From an uncultured bacterium (GTDB lineage: Bacteria > Eisenbacteria > RBG-16-71-46 > CAIMUX01): DNA of 27,587 nt. Shown here piece after piece: positions 17,796-24,712 of the stretch. The stretch covers positions 1 to 27,587 of the forward strand of contig CAMPIC010000001.1 of assembly GCA_946886185.1 (NCBI GenBank), in the 5' to 3' direction. The position numbers and the translations under genes are program-made. Under the pieces are notes generated by a model. The model had not been told where the DNA came from, searched no databases, and saw nothing but the letters and a program-made list of their open reading frames with translations. Position 1 is the first letter of the stretch; the number at the start of each line of letters is the position of its first letter.

Positions 17796-17828
17796 ATAAT
17801 ACTACGAACTTGTCTGTATTCTGCAGAC
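17796..17828 (-). promoter_or_regulatory. SUF operon promoter region with candidate operator
   Basis: On the minus strand a TATTAT -10 box (17801-17796) lies about 65 bases before the regulator GTG. No good -35 box is present. Instead a GTCTG-N7-CAGAC inverted repeat (17812-17828) covers the spacer and -35 area. A poor -35 with an overlapping palindrome is what one expects for an Rrf2-controlled promoter. Assigning the repeat to this regulator is inference. Confidence 0.45.
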
Positions 17829-17959
17829 GAATTTACGACTGCTTGGTATGGATTTGATATCGAGTTGTAGCGCAGGCAGATACGTACTTTCCGAAGTAGG
17901 CGACGCCGGCAACCTCCGGGAAAACAGTTCCGAAAACGCCGAGTCTCCGGAAGGCCGCC

Positions 17960-19021
17960 CTATTTCTGCCGCATCGCCTCCACCAGCCGCTGGGCGGTGC
18001 CATCGTCGGGGAGAAGCTGGGATGCGGGCAGGCGCGTGACCAGCTCCGCCCAGCGATCGTCTTGGGCGAAAGCGCGGCGCAGGTACGGGATGGCCTCGTC
18101 AGCCCGGCCGGCGTCGGCCAGCGTGATCCCCACCCAGAAGGCCGCTTCGCCGTTCGTCGCCTCGTCCGGAACGAGAGAGGTGGCGGCATGGTAGGCCTCG
18201 AGCGCCTTTTCGAGGTTCTCTTTCGCGATCCACTCGTCCCCTTCGTTCATTTTCTGATAGGCGCGCTGCAGCGTGACGAGGCGTCGCAACTCCGCGACCG
18301 GATCGGGATGGTCTTCGACGCGGAGATCGAAAAGTCGATCGAGCCATGGCTTTCCGGTCGGTCTGGCATTGACGATGACGATCGCGGCGGACTGCCTGCC
18401 GCGAATGTCTCCTCCCTCCGCTTCCGCCGCTTCGAGCGCGGCGAGGAGCCGCTCCGCCAGATCCCCCTGGGAGCCTTCATAGGCCTGAGCCATCGCCTCC
18501 CACACCGTCGGCTTTTCCATGAGGTTCGCCTGGACGGAGTACTGATCTCCCGTGCGATGCCCTGCGGCGAAGATGCAGCGGCTGCCGGTGTGCGCGGCGA
18601 TGTTCCCGGCCGTATCGAGCATCGCGACCTGCCGGACCGCGGAATCCGCGTCCGTGCCGGTGAGCGCGCGCAGCGCTTCTGGAGCGGTGCGTCCCGCGCG
18701 CATCATCTCGAGACCGAGGGGCCCATACGTGGGATCTACTAAGGACTGCGTCGCCACGGCGCCGACGCCGCTCTCCACCCAGGGAACGATCGGCCCGACC
18801 GAAAACCAGTGCGATTGCACGGCCACCCCCATCTGTCCGGTCGCAGGGTCTCTCGCCACGATCGAGTAGGTGGCGACCGGACGCTCTTTCGTCACGCCGG
18901 TGTCCGCCTGAGATCCGCTGGCTTCGTCCACACCGCCGAGGACGGCTACTCCCGTGGCGAAGACCGCCGAGAGCGCTAGATGGAGGCGGGGAGCGATTCG
19001 ATCGAACGCGGCGGACAGCAT
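17960..19021 (-). CDS. Secreted DUF1028 protein with TPR-like tail
   Basis: A 353-aa protein with an N-terminal hydrophobic stretch (about residues 14-33) that looks like a signal peptide. The DUF1028 domain, related to Ntn-type hydrolases, spans about 49-255. It carries the family signatures ATYSIVARDPATGQMGVAVQSHWFSVG, GVGAVATQSLVDPTYGPLGLEMMRAG, DSAVRQVAMLD, AHTGSRC, YSVQANLM and the RGRQSAAIVIV segment. Residues 258-330 contain two TPR-like helical pairs (AKENLEKALEAYHAATSLVPDEA and AAFWVGITLADAGRADEAIPYLRRAF). The biochemical role of DUF1028 proteins is not settled, and no catalytic residue is claimed. AGGAGAT lies eight bases before the ATG. A TATACT box sits about 100 bases upstream. 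It is transcribed in the same direction as the SUF operon but separated from it by 229 bases. Confidence 0.85.
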   Translation of the reverse strand: MLSAAFDRIAPRLHLALSAVFATGVAVLGGVDEASGSQADTGVTKERPVATYSIVARDPATGQMGVAVQSHWFSVGPIVPWVESGVGAVATQSLVDPTYGPLGLEMMRAGRTAPEALRALTGTDADSAVRQVAMLDTAGNIAAHTGSRCIFAAGHRTGDQYSVQANLMEKPTVWEAMAQAYEGSQGDLAERLLAALEAAEAEGGDIRGRQSAAIVIVNARPTGKPWLDRLFDLRVEDHPDPVAELRRLVTLQRAYQKMNEGDEWIAKENLEKALEAYHAATSLVPDEATNGEAAFWVGITLADAGRADEAIPYLRRAFAQDDRWAELVTRLPASQLLPDDGTAQRLVEAMRQK

Positions 19022-19121
19022 GGAGTCGATCTCCTTTCGACGGAGCTCGCCGGGCCTCCCCGAGGGGATCGGCGGCGGAGCTCCGGATTCATGGCCGGAT
19101 CGTGGACATGACGCGCGCGCG

Positions 19122-19127
19122 AGTATA
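19122..19127 (-). promoter_or_regulatory. Candidate -10 box (TATACT) for the DUF1028 gene
   Basis: TATACT on the minus strand, embedded in an AT-richer patch, lies about 100 bases before the DUF1028 ATG. The bases at the -35 position (TGCATC) are a poor match. In the same intergenic region, TAGAAT at 19191-19196 is a possible plus-strand -10 for the GNAT fusion gene, also without a good -35. Confidence 0.3.
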
Positions 19128-19226
19128 TGCCCAAAACGGACCGAGATGCAGTCGATCCTCGCGCCGGTCCTCGGAGGAGGCTCGTCTCGCTAGAATCGCG
19201 CTGGACGTCCTGCTTCACAGGGAGGA

Positions 19227-20309
19227 ATGGTGGAATTCGAATGGGGAGACGAGGTGCCGGCTCTCGCCGGAGAGCGCATCGTGCTGCGCCCGTTGCGCAA
19301 CGACGACCTGGATGATCTGTTCGCGATCTATTCCGATCGAGAAGTGATGCGATTCTGGAGCTCCCCTGCTCATAAGTCGCGGGAGCAGACCGGGCAGCTC
19401 CTGCGGGACATCGCCGACGGTTTCCACTCCCGCCGTCTTTTCGAGTGGGGAATCGTCGATCGATCGGAGGATCGCGTCCTCGGGACCGCGACTCTGTTCC
19501 GAGTGGACCCGGAGCATCGCAGAGCGGAGATCGGGTACGCCCTGGCTCGTTCTGCGTGGGGGCGCGGGTTGGCGACCGAAGCGCTGTCGATTCTCATCCG
19601 CTTCGCGTTCGAGGAGCTGCATCTGCACCGGCTCGAAGCGGATGCGGATCCCCGCAACGAGCGTTCGCTCCGAGCGCTCGCGCGGCAGGGATTCCGCAGA
19701 GAAGGGACCCAGCTGGAACGCTACTGGCTGGCAGGAGAGATCCAGGATGGGGCGTTGCTGGGGCTCCTCCATCATGAATGGCCTCCCCGGGAGGCCGTGC
19801 CGCTCTCCATCGCTCCAGCGAGGAAACCTCCCCTGGCCATCGTGGGGACGTGGGAGCTGGTGCGTTGGTCGGCGACCTTGAATGATGGGAATGAAGTTCT
19901 CCCCTTTGGAGAGCGACCTCGCGGGCGCCTCTGCTACGACCGATCCGGCAGGATGTCGCTCCAGATGCTGGCCGAGGCCCGCCCCACGTTCGCGGAGGGA
20001 GATCCGTTCGGCGGAACCGCCGAGGAGATTCGCGCGGCGTTCCACGGATCGATCTCGTACTACGGTTCTTACGACGCGAGCTCGGAAACCGGAATGGTGG
20101 TCCATCGCATCGAGGCATCGGCGTTTCCGAATTGGATCGGCTCCGTACAGGAACGGAGCTTCGAAATCGACGGGGATCAGTTGACGCTGCGTGCGACCGC
20201 GTCGAACGCGAAAGTGGGGCCTCGCGCCGGCGCGCGCCACATCCTGCTCTGGAAAAGGCTCGTCGGGATCTCCTCGCGCGAAAGCCGATCGTCAGACCAG
20301 GAAAGCTGA
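19227..20309 (+). CDS. GNAT acetyltransferase fused to a lipocalin-like domain
   Basis: A 360-aa two-domain cytosolic protein. Residues 17-185 are a RimJ/RimL-type GNAT N-acetyltransferase (RIVLRPLRNDDLDDLFAIYSD at the N-terminus; acetyl-CoA loop WGRGLATEAL at 111-120; ADADPRNERSLRALARQGFRREG at 138-160). A Pro-rich linker follows. Residues 204-345 match the lipocalin-like domain usually found as a separate 140-150 aa protein (IVGTWELVRWSATLNDG, RGRLCYDRSGRMSLQML, GSYDASSETGMVVHRIEASAFPNW, SFEIDGDQLTLRA). The ATG at 19227 follows GGGAGG almost directly, so the GTG at the next codon is an equally plausible start. The acceptor substrate and lipocalin ligand are unknown. I see no frame break at the junction, so the fusion is real in this sequence. 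Confidence 0.85.
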   Translation: MVEFEWGDEVPALAGERIVLRPLRNDDLDDLFAIYSDREVMRFWSSPAHKSREQTGQLLRDIADGFHSRRLFEWGIVDRSEDRVLGTATLFRVDPEHRRAEIGYALARSAWGRGLATEALSILIRFAFEELHLHRLEADADPRNERSLRALARQGFRREGTQLERYWLAGEIQDGALLGLLHHEWPPREAVPLSIAPARKPPLAIVGTWELVRWSATLNDGNEVLPFGERPRGRLCYDRSGRMSLQMLAEARPTFAEGDPFGGTAEEIRAAFHGSISYYGSYDASSETGMVVHRIEASAFPNWIGSVQERSFEIDGDQLTLRATASNAKVGPRAGARHILLWKRLVGISSRESRSSDQES

Positions 20310-20401
20310 GAATTTCCGGCTGGAGCGCGACCAGCGTCGTTGGAACGGCGATTGCCCCTTCTCGCCATCAACGAACAGTCGCGAGAAAGGCGGAGTACGC
20401 A

Positions 20402-20980
20402 ATGTCGGACAAACTCAAAGGAAAGCACGTGGCGATCCTGGCCACCAACGGAGTCGAACAATCGGAGCTTACCGAGCCCATGGAGGCGCTGCGCGCAGCG
20501 GGCGCTTCCGTCGACCTGATCTCTCTCGACAAGAACGGAATCAAAGCGTGGAACGAAAAGAACTGGGGCGACACGTTCGATGTCGATGTCGAGCTCGGAA
20601 GCGCGAATCCGGATCAGTACGACTCATTGGTGCTGCCGGGCGGTGTGATGAATCCGGATCGTCTGCGGATGGATCCGGGGGCGGTGGAGTTCGTGAAGGC
20701 GTTCTTCGATCAGAGCAAGCCGGTTGCGGCGATCTGTCACGCTCCATGGCTGCTCGTGGAAGCGGATGTGGTGCAGGGGCGGAAAGTGACCAGCTGGCCC
20801 AGTCTTCAGACCGATCTTCGCAACGCCGGAGCCACCTGGGTCGACCAGGAGGTGGTGACCGACGCCGGCTTAGTGACGAGCCGAAAGCCGCAAGACCTGC
20901 CGGCGTTCTGCGAAAAGATGATCGAGGAAATCGCAGAGGGGCGCCATTCGCACTCGAAAACGGGCAAGCGCAGCGCCTGA
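20402..20980 (+). CDS. PfpI/DJ-1 family protein (type 1 amidotransferase fold)
   Basis: A 192-aa cytosolic DJ-1/PfpI superfamily protein. The nucleophile elbow AAICHAPW (109-115) supplies C112 with H113, and E19 in NGVEQSEL is the partner acid. DSLVLPGGVMNPDRLR (74-89) is the conserved loop before it. These match the PfpI subfamily, whose members have been described as proteases or as deglycases and general stress proteins. Which applies here cannot be told. The ATG at 20402 is supported by GGCGGAG upstream and by the conserved start LKGKHVAILATNGVEQSEL. The open frame extends 90 codons further but that portion is a shadow of the preceding gene. It follows the GNAT fusion by 92 bases on the same strand. 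Confidence 0.93.
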   Translation: MSDKLKGKHVAILATNGVEQSELTEPMEALRAAGASVDLISLDKNGIKAWNEKNWGDTFDVDVELGSANPDQYDSLVLPGGVMNPDRLRMDPGAVEFVKAFFDQSKPVAAICHAPWLLVEADVVQGRKVTSWPSLQTDLRNAGATWVDQEVVTDAGLVTSRKPQDLPAFCEKMIEEIAEGRHSHSKTGKRSA

Positions 20981-20991
20981 CCCCGGTCGAA

Positions 20992-21035
20992 GCGCCGACG
21001 CAAGCGCTATTGTAGAAACAGCGGCCATTCGGCGC
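20992..21035. terminator. Candidate bidirectional terminator hairpin
   Basis: GCGCCGA (20992-20998) and TCGGCGC (21029-21035) pair as a 7-bp outer stem, with a further weak CGCT/AGCG inner pairing. It sits between the converging PfpI-family gene and the downstream lipoprotein gene. Neither strand has a T tract, so confidence is low. Confidence 0.35.
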
Positions 21036-21051
21036 GTTGAGCCCGTTGGTC

Positions 21052-21711
21052 TCAGCTGCCGGAGATCACTCCATGGCGCGCGAGCTCGGGAACGATGAGC
21101 GCGGCGGCTTCCTTTCGAACCATCTCCGGCGAAGATGGATCGACCGTCTCGGTGGTGCCGGTCCAGAGCAGCTCGCCCCCGCGACGGGCGGAGCAGACCT
21201 CCACTTGGCGGCGTACGATCTGAGCCGTCTCCACGTAGGATGGGTGGAGAACCTCGCGATACCGGGTCACGTAGCGGCGTCTCCAGTAGCTGTATCGCGT
21301 CACTGGCTCGGTGGTGACGTATCCCGGCACGTACCGGGTTTCGGTTTGGCTGGGCAGCCGATTGATGATCAGGACTCCGTCGAAGCGTTCCTTGGCGAGT
21401 GCGGAGGCGATCTGGCTGGTGTCCGGTATTTCGGACGCGAACAATCGATAGGATGGGACGGCGCGCGTGTCGTGGTCGCCGAGGCGCGCAACGAACTCGT
21501 CCTCCCACAACCTTCGAGCGGGCTCCTCGCGGGTCATCGCGATCACCAGCAGGTTCTCCAGAGGAGCCGATGCAGCCGCGGGATCGACCCACATGTCGTA
21601 GAGCTGCGACCGCGCTGCGCATCCGGTGAGGACGCCGAGGAGCAGCCCCGCCCAGAGTCGATTGCGGAGCAAAGAGAGAGCGGGGGCCGACTCGCGTGTG
21701 TTTCCTGCCAT
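21052..21711 (-). CDS. Conserved hypothetical lipoprotein, 219 aa
   Basis: A probable outer-envelope lipoprotein. A basic N-terminus and hydrophobic segment end in a clear lipobox VLTGC, with C31 as the modified residue. The mature part begins with ARSQLYDMWVDPAAASAPLENLLVIAMTREEPARRLWEDEFVARLG. This resembles a widespread lipoprotein family of unknown function, with a fold reminiscent of LpoB/DUF4136 proteins. A Tyr/Arg-rich middle (ETRYVPGYVTTEPVTRYSYWRRRYVTRY) follows. I chose the ATG at 21711 because AGAGGG lies upstream. An ATG at 21747 would lengthen the signal peptide by 12 residues. It converges on the PfpI-family gene and diverges from the STAS gene. No function can be assigned. Confidence 0.75.
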   Translation of the reverse strand: MAGNTRESAPALSLLRNRLWAGLLLGVLTGCAARSQLYDMWVDPAAASAPLENLLVIAMTREEPARRLWEDEFVARLGDHDTRAVPSYRLFASEIPDTSQIASALAKERFDGVLIINRLPSQTETRYVPGYVTTEPVTRYSYWRRRYVTRYREVLHPSYVETAQIVRRQVEVCSARRGGELLWTGTTETVDPSSPEMVRKEAAALIVPELARHGVISGS

Positions 21712-21889
21712 GCGATTCCCTCTGTTTCCGGCCACGGATGAGCGCATCCTTGGATCCTTCCCTTGCCTCGCCGAGTCATCCCCCAGCTCGAGGGTTCGTG
21801 TGGAAAGTCTGGTGCCAACCCCGTTTGCTTTCCGGTCGCGCTTCCGCAGATGGGTAGCGCCGGCGGGGGCTTCTGGAGCAGAATGACTA

Positions 21890-21902
21890 GCCGAAGTTCG
21901 GC
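21890..21902. promoter_or_regulatory. Candidate operator upstream of the STAS gene
   Basis: GCCGAA-G-TTCGGC is a perfect hyphenated inverted repeat, 30 bases before the STAS ATG, next to a CAGAAT that could be a weak -10 box. A regulator-binding role is inferred from symmetry and position only. Confidence 0.3.
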
Positions 21903-21932
21903 AACAGCGCCGAGGACAACACCGGGACGAAG

Positions 21933-22400
21933 ATGGAATTGAGACTCACCAGCGAAGCGAACGTGGTCGTGGTTGCGCCGGCGGGACGCCTGACCGGCGC
22001 TGCCGATGCAGCGCGCCTGTTCGAGGCGATCGAGCGACTGTTGGGACAGGGGCGGAAGTCGTACCTCTTCGACCTTCAAGAGGTCAGCTGGGTCGACTCC
22101 ACCGGGATCGGCGCTCTCGTCTCGATCTTCGAGATGGTCCGGCGGCACGGGGGCGCCACGCGATTCGCCGGCCTCAACGATCGGCTGGCGCGAATCATGG
22201 AGATCACGAAGCTCGATCGAGTGCTGGAGATCTATCCGACGCGGAACGAAGCTCTGGAAGCGTTCGGTGGCGTGGATGCGCGCCCGCTGGAAGAGAGCGC
22301 CCCATCCGATTCGTCTCCGGCGGAAGACAGCTCCATGAGTGAGGAGACGGACGAGACTTCTCCGAGGGTGGAGCCGCCCGAGGAGGACGGCGCGCGGTAA
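21933..22400 (+). CDS. STAS-domain anti-sigma-factor-antagonist-like protein
   Basis: A 155-aa cytosolic protein with a STAS domain at residues 1-112. The phosphorylation loop is VDSTGIGALVSIFEMV, where S56 is the residue that anti-sigma kinases of the SpoIIAB/RsbW type phosphorylate. The surrounding pattern (VVVVAPAGRLTGAADAARLFEAI, FAGLNDRLARIMEITKLDRVLEIYPT) fits SpoIIAA/RsbV-like antagonists. Residues 113-155 form an acidic Ser/Glu/Pro-rich tail not normally present in this family. No partner kinase or phosphatase gene is adjacent, so the switch partner lies elsewhere. The ribosome site is weak. It converges on the DUF212 gene with a 10-base gap. Confidence 0.9.
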   Translation: MELRLTSEANVVVVAPAGRLTGAADAARLFEAIERLLGQGRKSYLFDLQEVSWVDSTGIGALVSIFEMVRRHGGATRFAGLNDRLARIMEITKLDRVLEIYPTRNEALEAFGGVDARPLEESAPSDSSPAEDSSMSEETDETSPRVEPPEEDGAR

Positions 22401-22410
22401 GCCGCATTGC

Positions 22411-22857
22411 TCAGCCGAACGAGATGGCGCTGATCGCGAGTCCCAGCAGGATTCCCGCCAACACCTGCGGATAGGTGTGCCCGAGCAGCGTCTTCAGCGC
22501 GTCGCTGGGAGCGCCCTGGTCTTCCATGAGGTGACGGAGCTCGTTGACCAGGCGATTGAGCAGCGCCGCGTGCATACCGGCATGGCGGCGGATGCCGGTG
22601 GCATCGTAGATCACGATGTAGCCGAAGACCGCCGCGATCGCGAAGGCGGTGCTCGACCACCCGTCGCGCCAGCCGATGCCGGTGGCCAGCGCGGTCACCG
22701 CGGCGCTATGGGCCGACGGCATTCCTCCGGTTTCGAAAATCCGCGAAACGGCACGGCCCGGGGATTCCGTGACGAGCGAGATCAATACCTTCACCCCTTG
22801 CGCGATCAAGCTGGCCGCGACCGTTGTCCAAAGCAGCTGGTTTTGGAGCAGGTCCAA
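22411..22857 (-). CDS. Divergent PAP2-family (DUF212) membrane protein
   Basis: A 148-aa polytopic inner-membrane protein of the DUF212 family, a divergent relative of acid phosphatase/vanadium haloperoxidase-like lipid phosphatases. Visible motifs are GGMPSAHSA (44-52), IYDATGIRRHAGMHAALLN and LGHTYPQVLAGILLG, which together are diagnostic. Four to five hydrophobic segments fill the rest. The start appears to be a TTG at 22857, with GGAGG eight bases upstream. No ATG fits. Enzyme activity on lipid phosphates is inferred from the superfamily and is not demonstrated for DUF212. Confidence 0.9.
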   Translation of the reverse strand: MDLLQNQLLWTTVAASLIAQGVKVLISLVTESPGRAVSRIFETGGMPSAHSAAVTALATGIGWRDGWSSTAFAIAAVFGYIVIYDATGIRRHAGMHAALLNRLVNELRHLMEDQGAPSDALKTLLGHTYPQVLAGILLGLAISAISFG

Positions 22858-22948
22858 AAAAGCTCCTCCCTCGTCTCCGCGTCGATTGCTTCACCAGAGT
22901 AACGCCTCTGGGCGATCGGAGGGAGTCGGGCCGCCGACCCGAATTCGT

Positions 22949-23503
22949 TCATGCAGCGATCGGGGCGCGCATCCGAACGGGAGTGTCGAGGCGGAACAAG
23001 ATGCGCTGGCCAGGCTGCAGCGCGATGTCTTCGCTGGTGGTCAGGACCGCTTCCTGAGATTCGACCGCTCCGCCCACGACCGCGGCTTGACCGCCCGGAT
23101 CGACATCGACCACCGTGGCCGGAGCTCCCGTTCGAGCGGTCTTTGGATCCCGCGAGACCAGTCGGATGGGGTGCGTCTCGATGGAGTGGGTGGTCCCCTG
23201 GCGATCCTGGAGTTGACGGAACTCGATCGCCAGAGTCGCCGGATCGCCGGAACCGGCAGGAGTTGCGCTCGTCACGACTCCCAGCACCTTCGTGCCCGAG
23301 GGCAAAACGATCTTGCTGCGAAGCTGGATCGGTTCGGTCGTCACCGCGACGACCTCGTCTCCGGGGTGGCTCTCGTCCGATCGCACGGCATTGGCCAGCG
23401 TGACGGAGAGCCGCGTACCCTTCGGAATTTCGATCATCTCTTCGGAGCAGCCGAGGGCGCCGGCGGCAAGGAACAGCGGGAGGACGCAGGCCCAGGATCT
23501 CAT
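22949..23503 (-). CDS. Hypothetical lipoprotein with TrbI/VirB10-like beta domain, 184 aa
   Basis: A probable secreted or lipid-anchored protein. The signal peptide ends GALGC with C19 (alanine at -3 is a weaker lipobox). The mature part begins IEIPKGTRLSVTLANAVRSDESHPGDEVVAVTTEPIQL and continues SKIVLPSGTKVLGVVTSATPAG. This pattern is seen in a large group of uncharacterised envelope proteins whose beta domain resembles the C-terminal domain of TrbI/VirB10. Residues 125-184 are Val/Gln-rich and end in a beta-like LFRLDTPVRM. AAGGAGAG lies five bases before the ATG. It is transcribed in the same direction as the DUF212 gene, 91 bases upstream of it. Function unknown. Confidence 0.75.
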   Translation of the reverse strand: MRSWACVLPLFLAAGALGCSEEMIEIPKGTRLSVTLANAVRSDESHPGDEVVAVTTEPIQLRSKIVLPSGTKVLGVVTSATPAGSGDPATLAIEFRQLQDRQGTTHSIETHPIRLVSRDPKTARTGAPATVVDVDPGGQAAVVGGAVESQEAVLTTSEDIALQPGQRILFRLDTPVRMRAPIAA

Positions 23504-23918
23504 CGGGACTCTCCTTCTTCAGGCCGGTGGCGAGGATCGTGGGCTCGCAAAACAACATGCGTGCCACCCGGACGCGGAGCTCCGCCCGAGGCACCTTCAT
23601 CAAGGGATCTGGCGCTCTGTCGATGCCGCCGATGGCGCGTCAGGCCGGAATTTCAGGGAATCTTCCCGCCGGTCGGGTTCCGGCAGAGGAGTAGAAATCA
23701 CAGGCGCCTGTAATTCCCACAAACCAATCGATCGATCTGGAACGTTCCAGAGGTTTTCGTTCGCGCACTCAACATCCATCGTTGCATAGGGTTCCCACGC
23801 CGTGAGGCGATCGCGGATGGGTGGCACGGTTCGTGTGTCGATCAGTCGCGTAGGAGCGCCCGAGCCGTTCATGGAAGCGTGCTGGTTCGGCCGCACGCGA
23901 ACACAGGAGGAATGTGAG
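23504..23918. other. Divergent intergenic region, 415 bp
   Basis: This gene-free stretch separates the minus-strand lipoprotein from the plus-strand OmpA-like gene. It is richer in A and T than its neighbours around 23690-23790 and holds three perfect palindromes within 51 bases (annotated separately). An open frame continues 39 codons upstream of the OmpA ATG but has no conserved content. I found no convincing sigma70 hexamer pair. Confidence 0.6.
23701..23751. promoter_or_regulatory. Cluster of three perfect palindromes
   Basis: CAGGCGCCTG (23701-23710), ATCGATCGAT (23727-23736) and TCTGGAACGTTCCAGA (23736-23751) are perfect palindromes in the long divergent intergenic region. The 16-base one is followed by GGTTTTCG and could also fold as a 6-bp hairpin. 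The cluster suggests regulator binding sites. No specific regulator can be named. Confidence 0.45.
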
Positions 23919-24548
23919 ATGAAGAAATGGAGCAGCTTGGTCCTGGGCGGCGCGGTCCTGACACTGGGCTCCGCCGGTTGCGCGACCAAGGGTTATATCA
24001 ACGACCAGATCTCCGAGCTTCGGCAGGACATGGATGCGCAGCACGACGACCTATCCGCGCGTATCGATGATGCCGGTCAAACCTCGGACGAAGCGATGGC
24101 CCGCGCCGATGCGGCCTATGGCGCCGCCGATGGCATGCGGGATCTCGCGCTGGGCAAAGCCGGCTTCCGTGAAGCCGCCCACCACCAGGTGTACTTCAAG
24201 TTCGACAGCGCCGAGCTCTCGAGCGAGTCGGAGGGAACCCTTTCCCAGGTCGCTCAGCAGATTGCGGACAACCCGCACTACCTGGTCGACGTGTACGGAT
24301 ATACCGATCCGACCGGGGATCCGAACTACAACTTGGCGCTCGGCCATCGTCGAGCGGACGCGGTGCTGCGGTACCTGATCGACCACACTCCGGGCCAGCT
24401 CAGCCGTTTCCAGTCAGTGAGCTTCGGAGAAATGGTGACCGCGAACAGTCCTGAGAGCGCGGGCAATGATCAGCGCCGGCAGGTCTTCATCAGCCTCGTC
24501 GAGAGGATTCCCCTGGACGAGCAGGAGGAATCGCTCTCCCAGAACTGA
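23919..24548 (+). CDS. OmpA/Pal-like protein with an Lpp-like coiled coil
   Basis: A 209-aa envelope protein likely anchored in the outer membrane and bound to peptidoglycan. The signal peptide (1-20) ends GSAGC with C21 as probable lipidation site (serine at -3 is atypical). Residues 24-75 form a heptad-like helical region (INDQISELRQDMDAQHDDLSARIDDAGQTSDEAMARADAAYGAADG) reminiscent of Braun lipoprotein. Residues 85-200 are an OmpA C-terminal domain, with VYFKFDSAELSSES, DVYGYTDPTGDPNYNLALGHRRADAV and the expected peptidoglycan-binding Asp and Arg. AGGAGG lies eight bases before the ATG at 23919, a strong site that decides the start. A long regulatory region lies upstream and a strong hairpin terminator downstream, so it is probably monocistronic. 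Confidence 0.92.
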   Translation: MKKWSSLVLGGAVLTLGSAGCATKGYINDQISELRQDMDAQHDDLSARIDDAGQTSDEAMARADAAYGAADGMRDLALGKAGFREAAHHQVYFKFDSAELSSESEGTLSQVAQQIADNPHYLVDVYGYTDPTGDPNYNLALGHRRADAVLRYLIDHTPGQLSRFQSVSFGEMVTANSPESAGNDQRRQVFISLVERIPLDEQEESLSQN

Positions 24549-24613
24549 TTCTGGAATCGATTCTCGCGCGGACGCGCCAGCGTGACGCGCTGAGTTCCGC
24601 ACGCTTCTCGCCG

Positions 24614-24641
24614 GGCGGTTGCTGATCCATCAGCAGCCGCC
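24614..24641 (+). terminator. Hairpin terminator after the OmpA-like gene
   Basis: GGCGG and CCGCC close a 12-pair stem (one T-G wobble) with TGCTGA/TCAGCA inside and a TCCA loop. It is followed by TTCGTGCTT on the plus strand. It lies 65 bases after the OmpA stop. It could also slow transcription from the converging lipoprotein gene. Confidence 0.65.
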
Positions 24642-24712
24642 TTCGTGCTTCCCCGAGTTCTTCGGATTTCGCTGGAATGAGGAGCGTTGCGGCGTTTCGA
24701 GGAGCTGCCGGA

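Noticed and set aside
23820..23840. Possible sigma-54 promoter before the OmpA-like gene (TGGCAC followed by GTTCGTGT)
   Set aside because: The -24 half TGGCAC is good, but the -12 half lacks the required GC dinucleotide at the proper spacing.
23802..23918. N-terminal extension of the OmpA-like protein by 39 codons
   Set aside because: The strong AGGAGG and the signal peptide both start at 23919. The extension is unconserved and lacks a ribosome site.
24553..24562. GAATCGATTC palindrome just after the OmpA stop codon
   Set aside because: It is a ten-base palindrome with no loop or T tract, downstream of a gene and away from any start. It is probably incidental beside the stronger hairpin at 24614.
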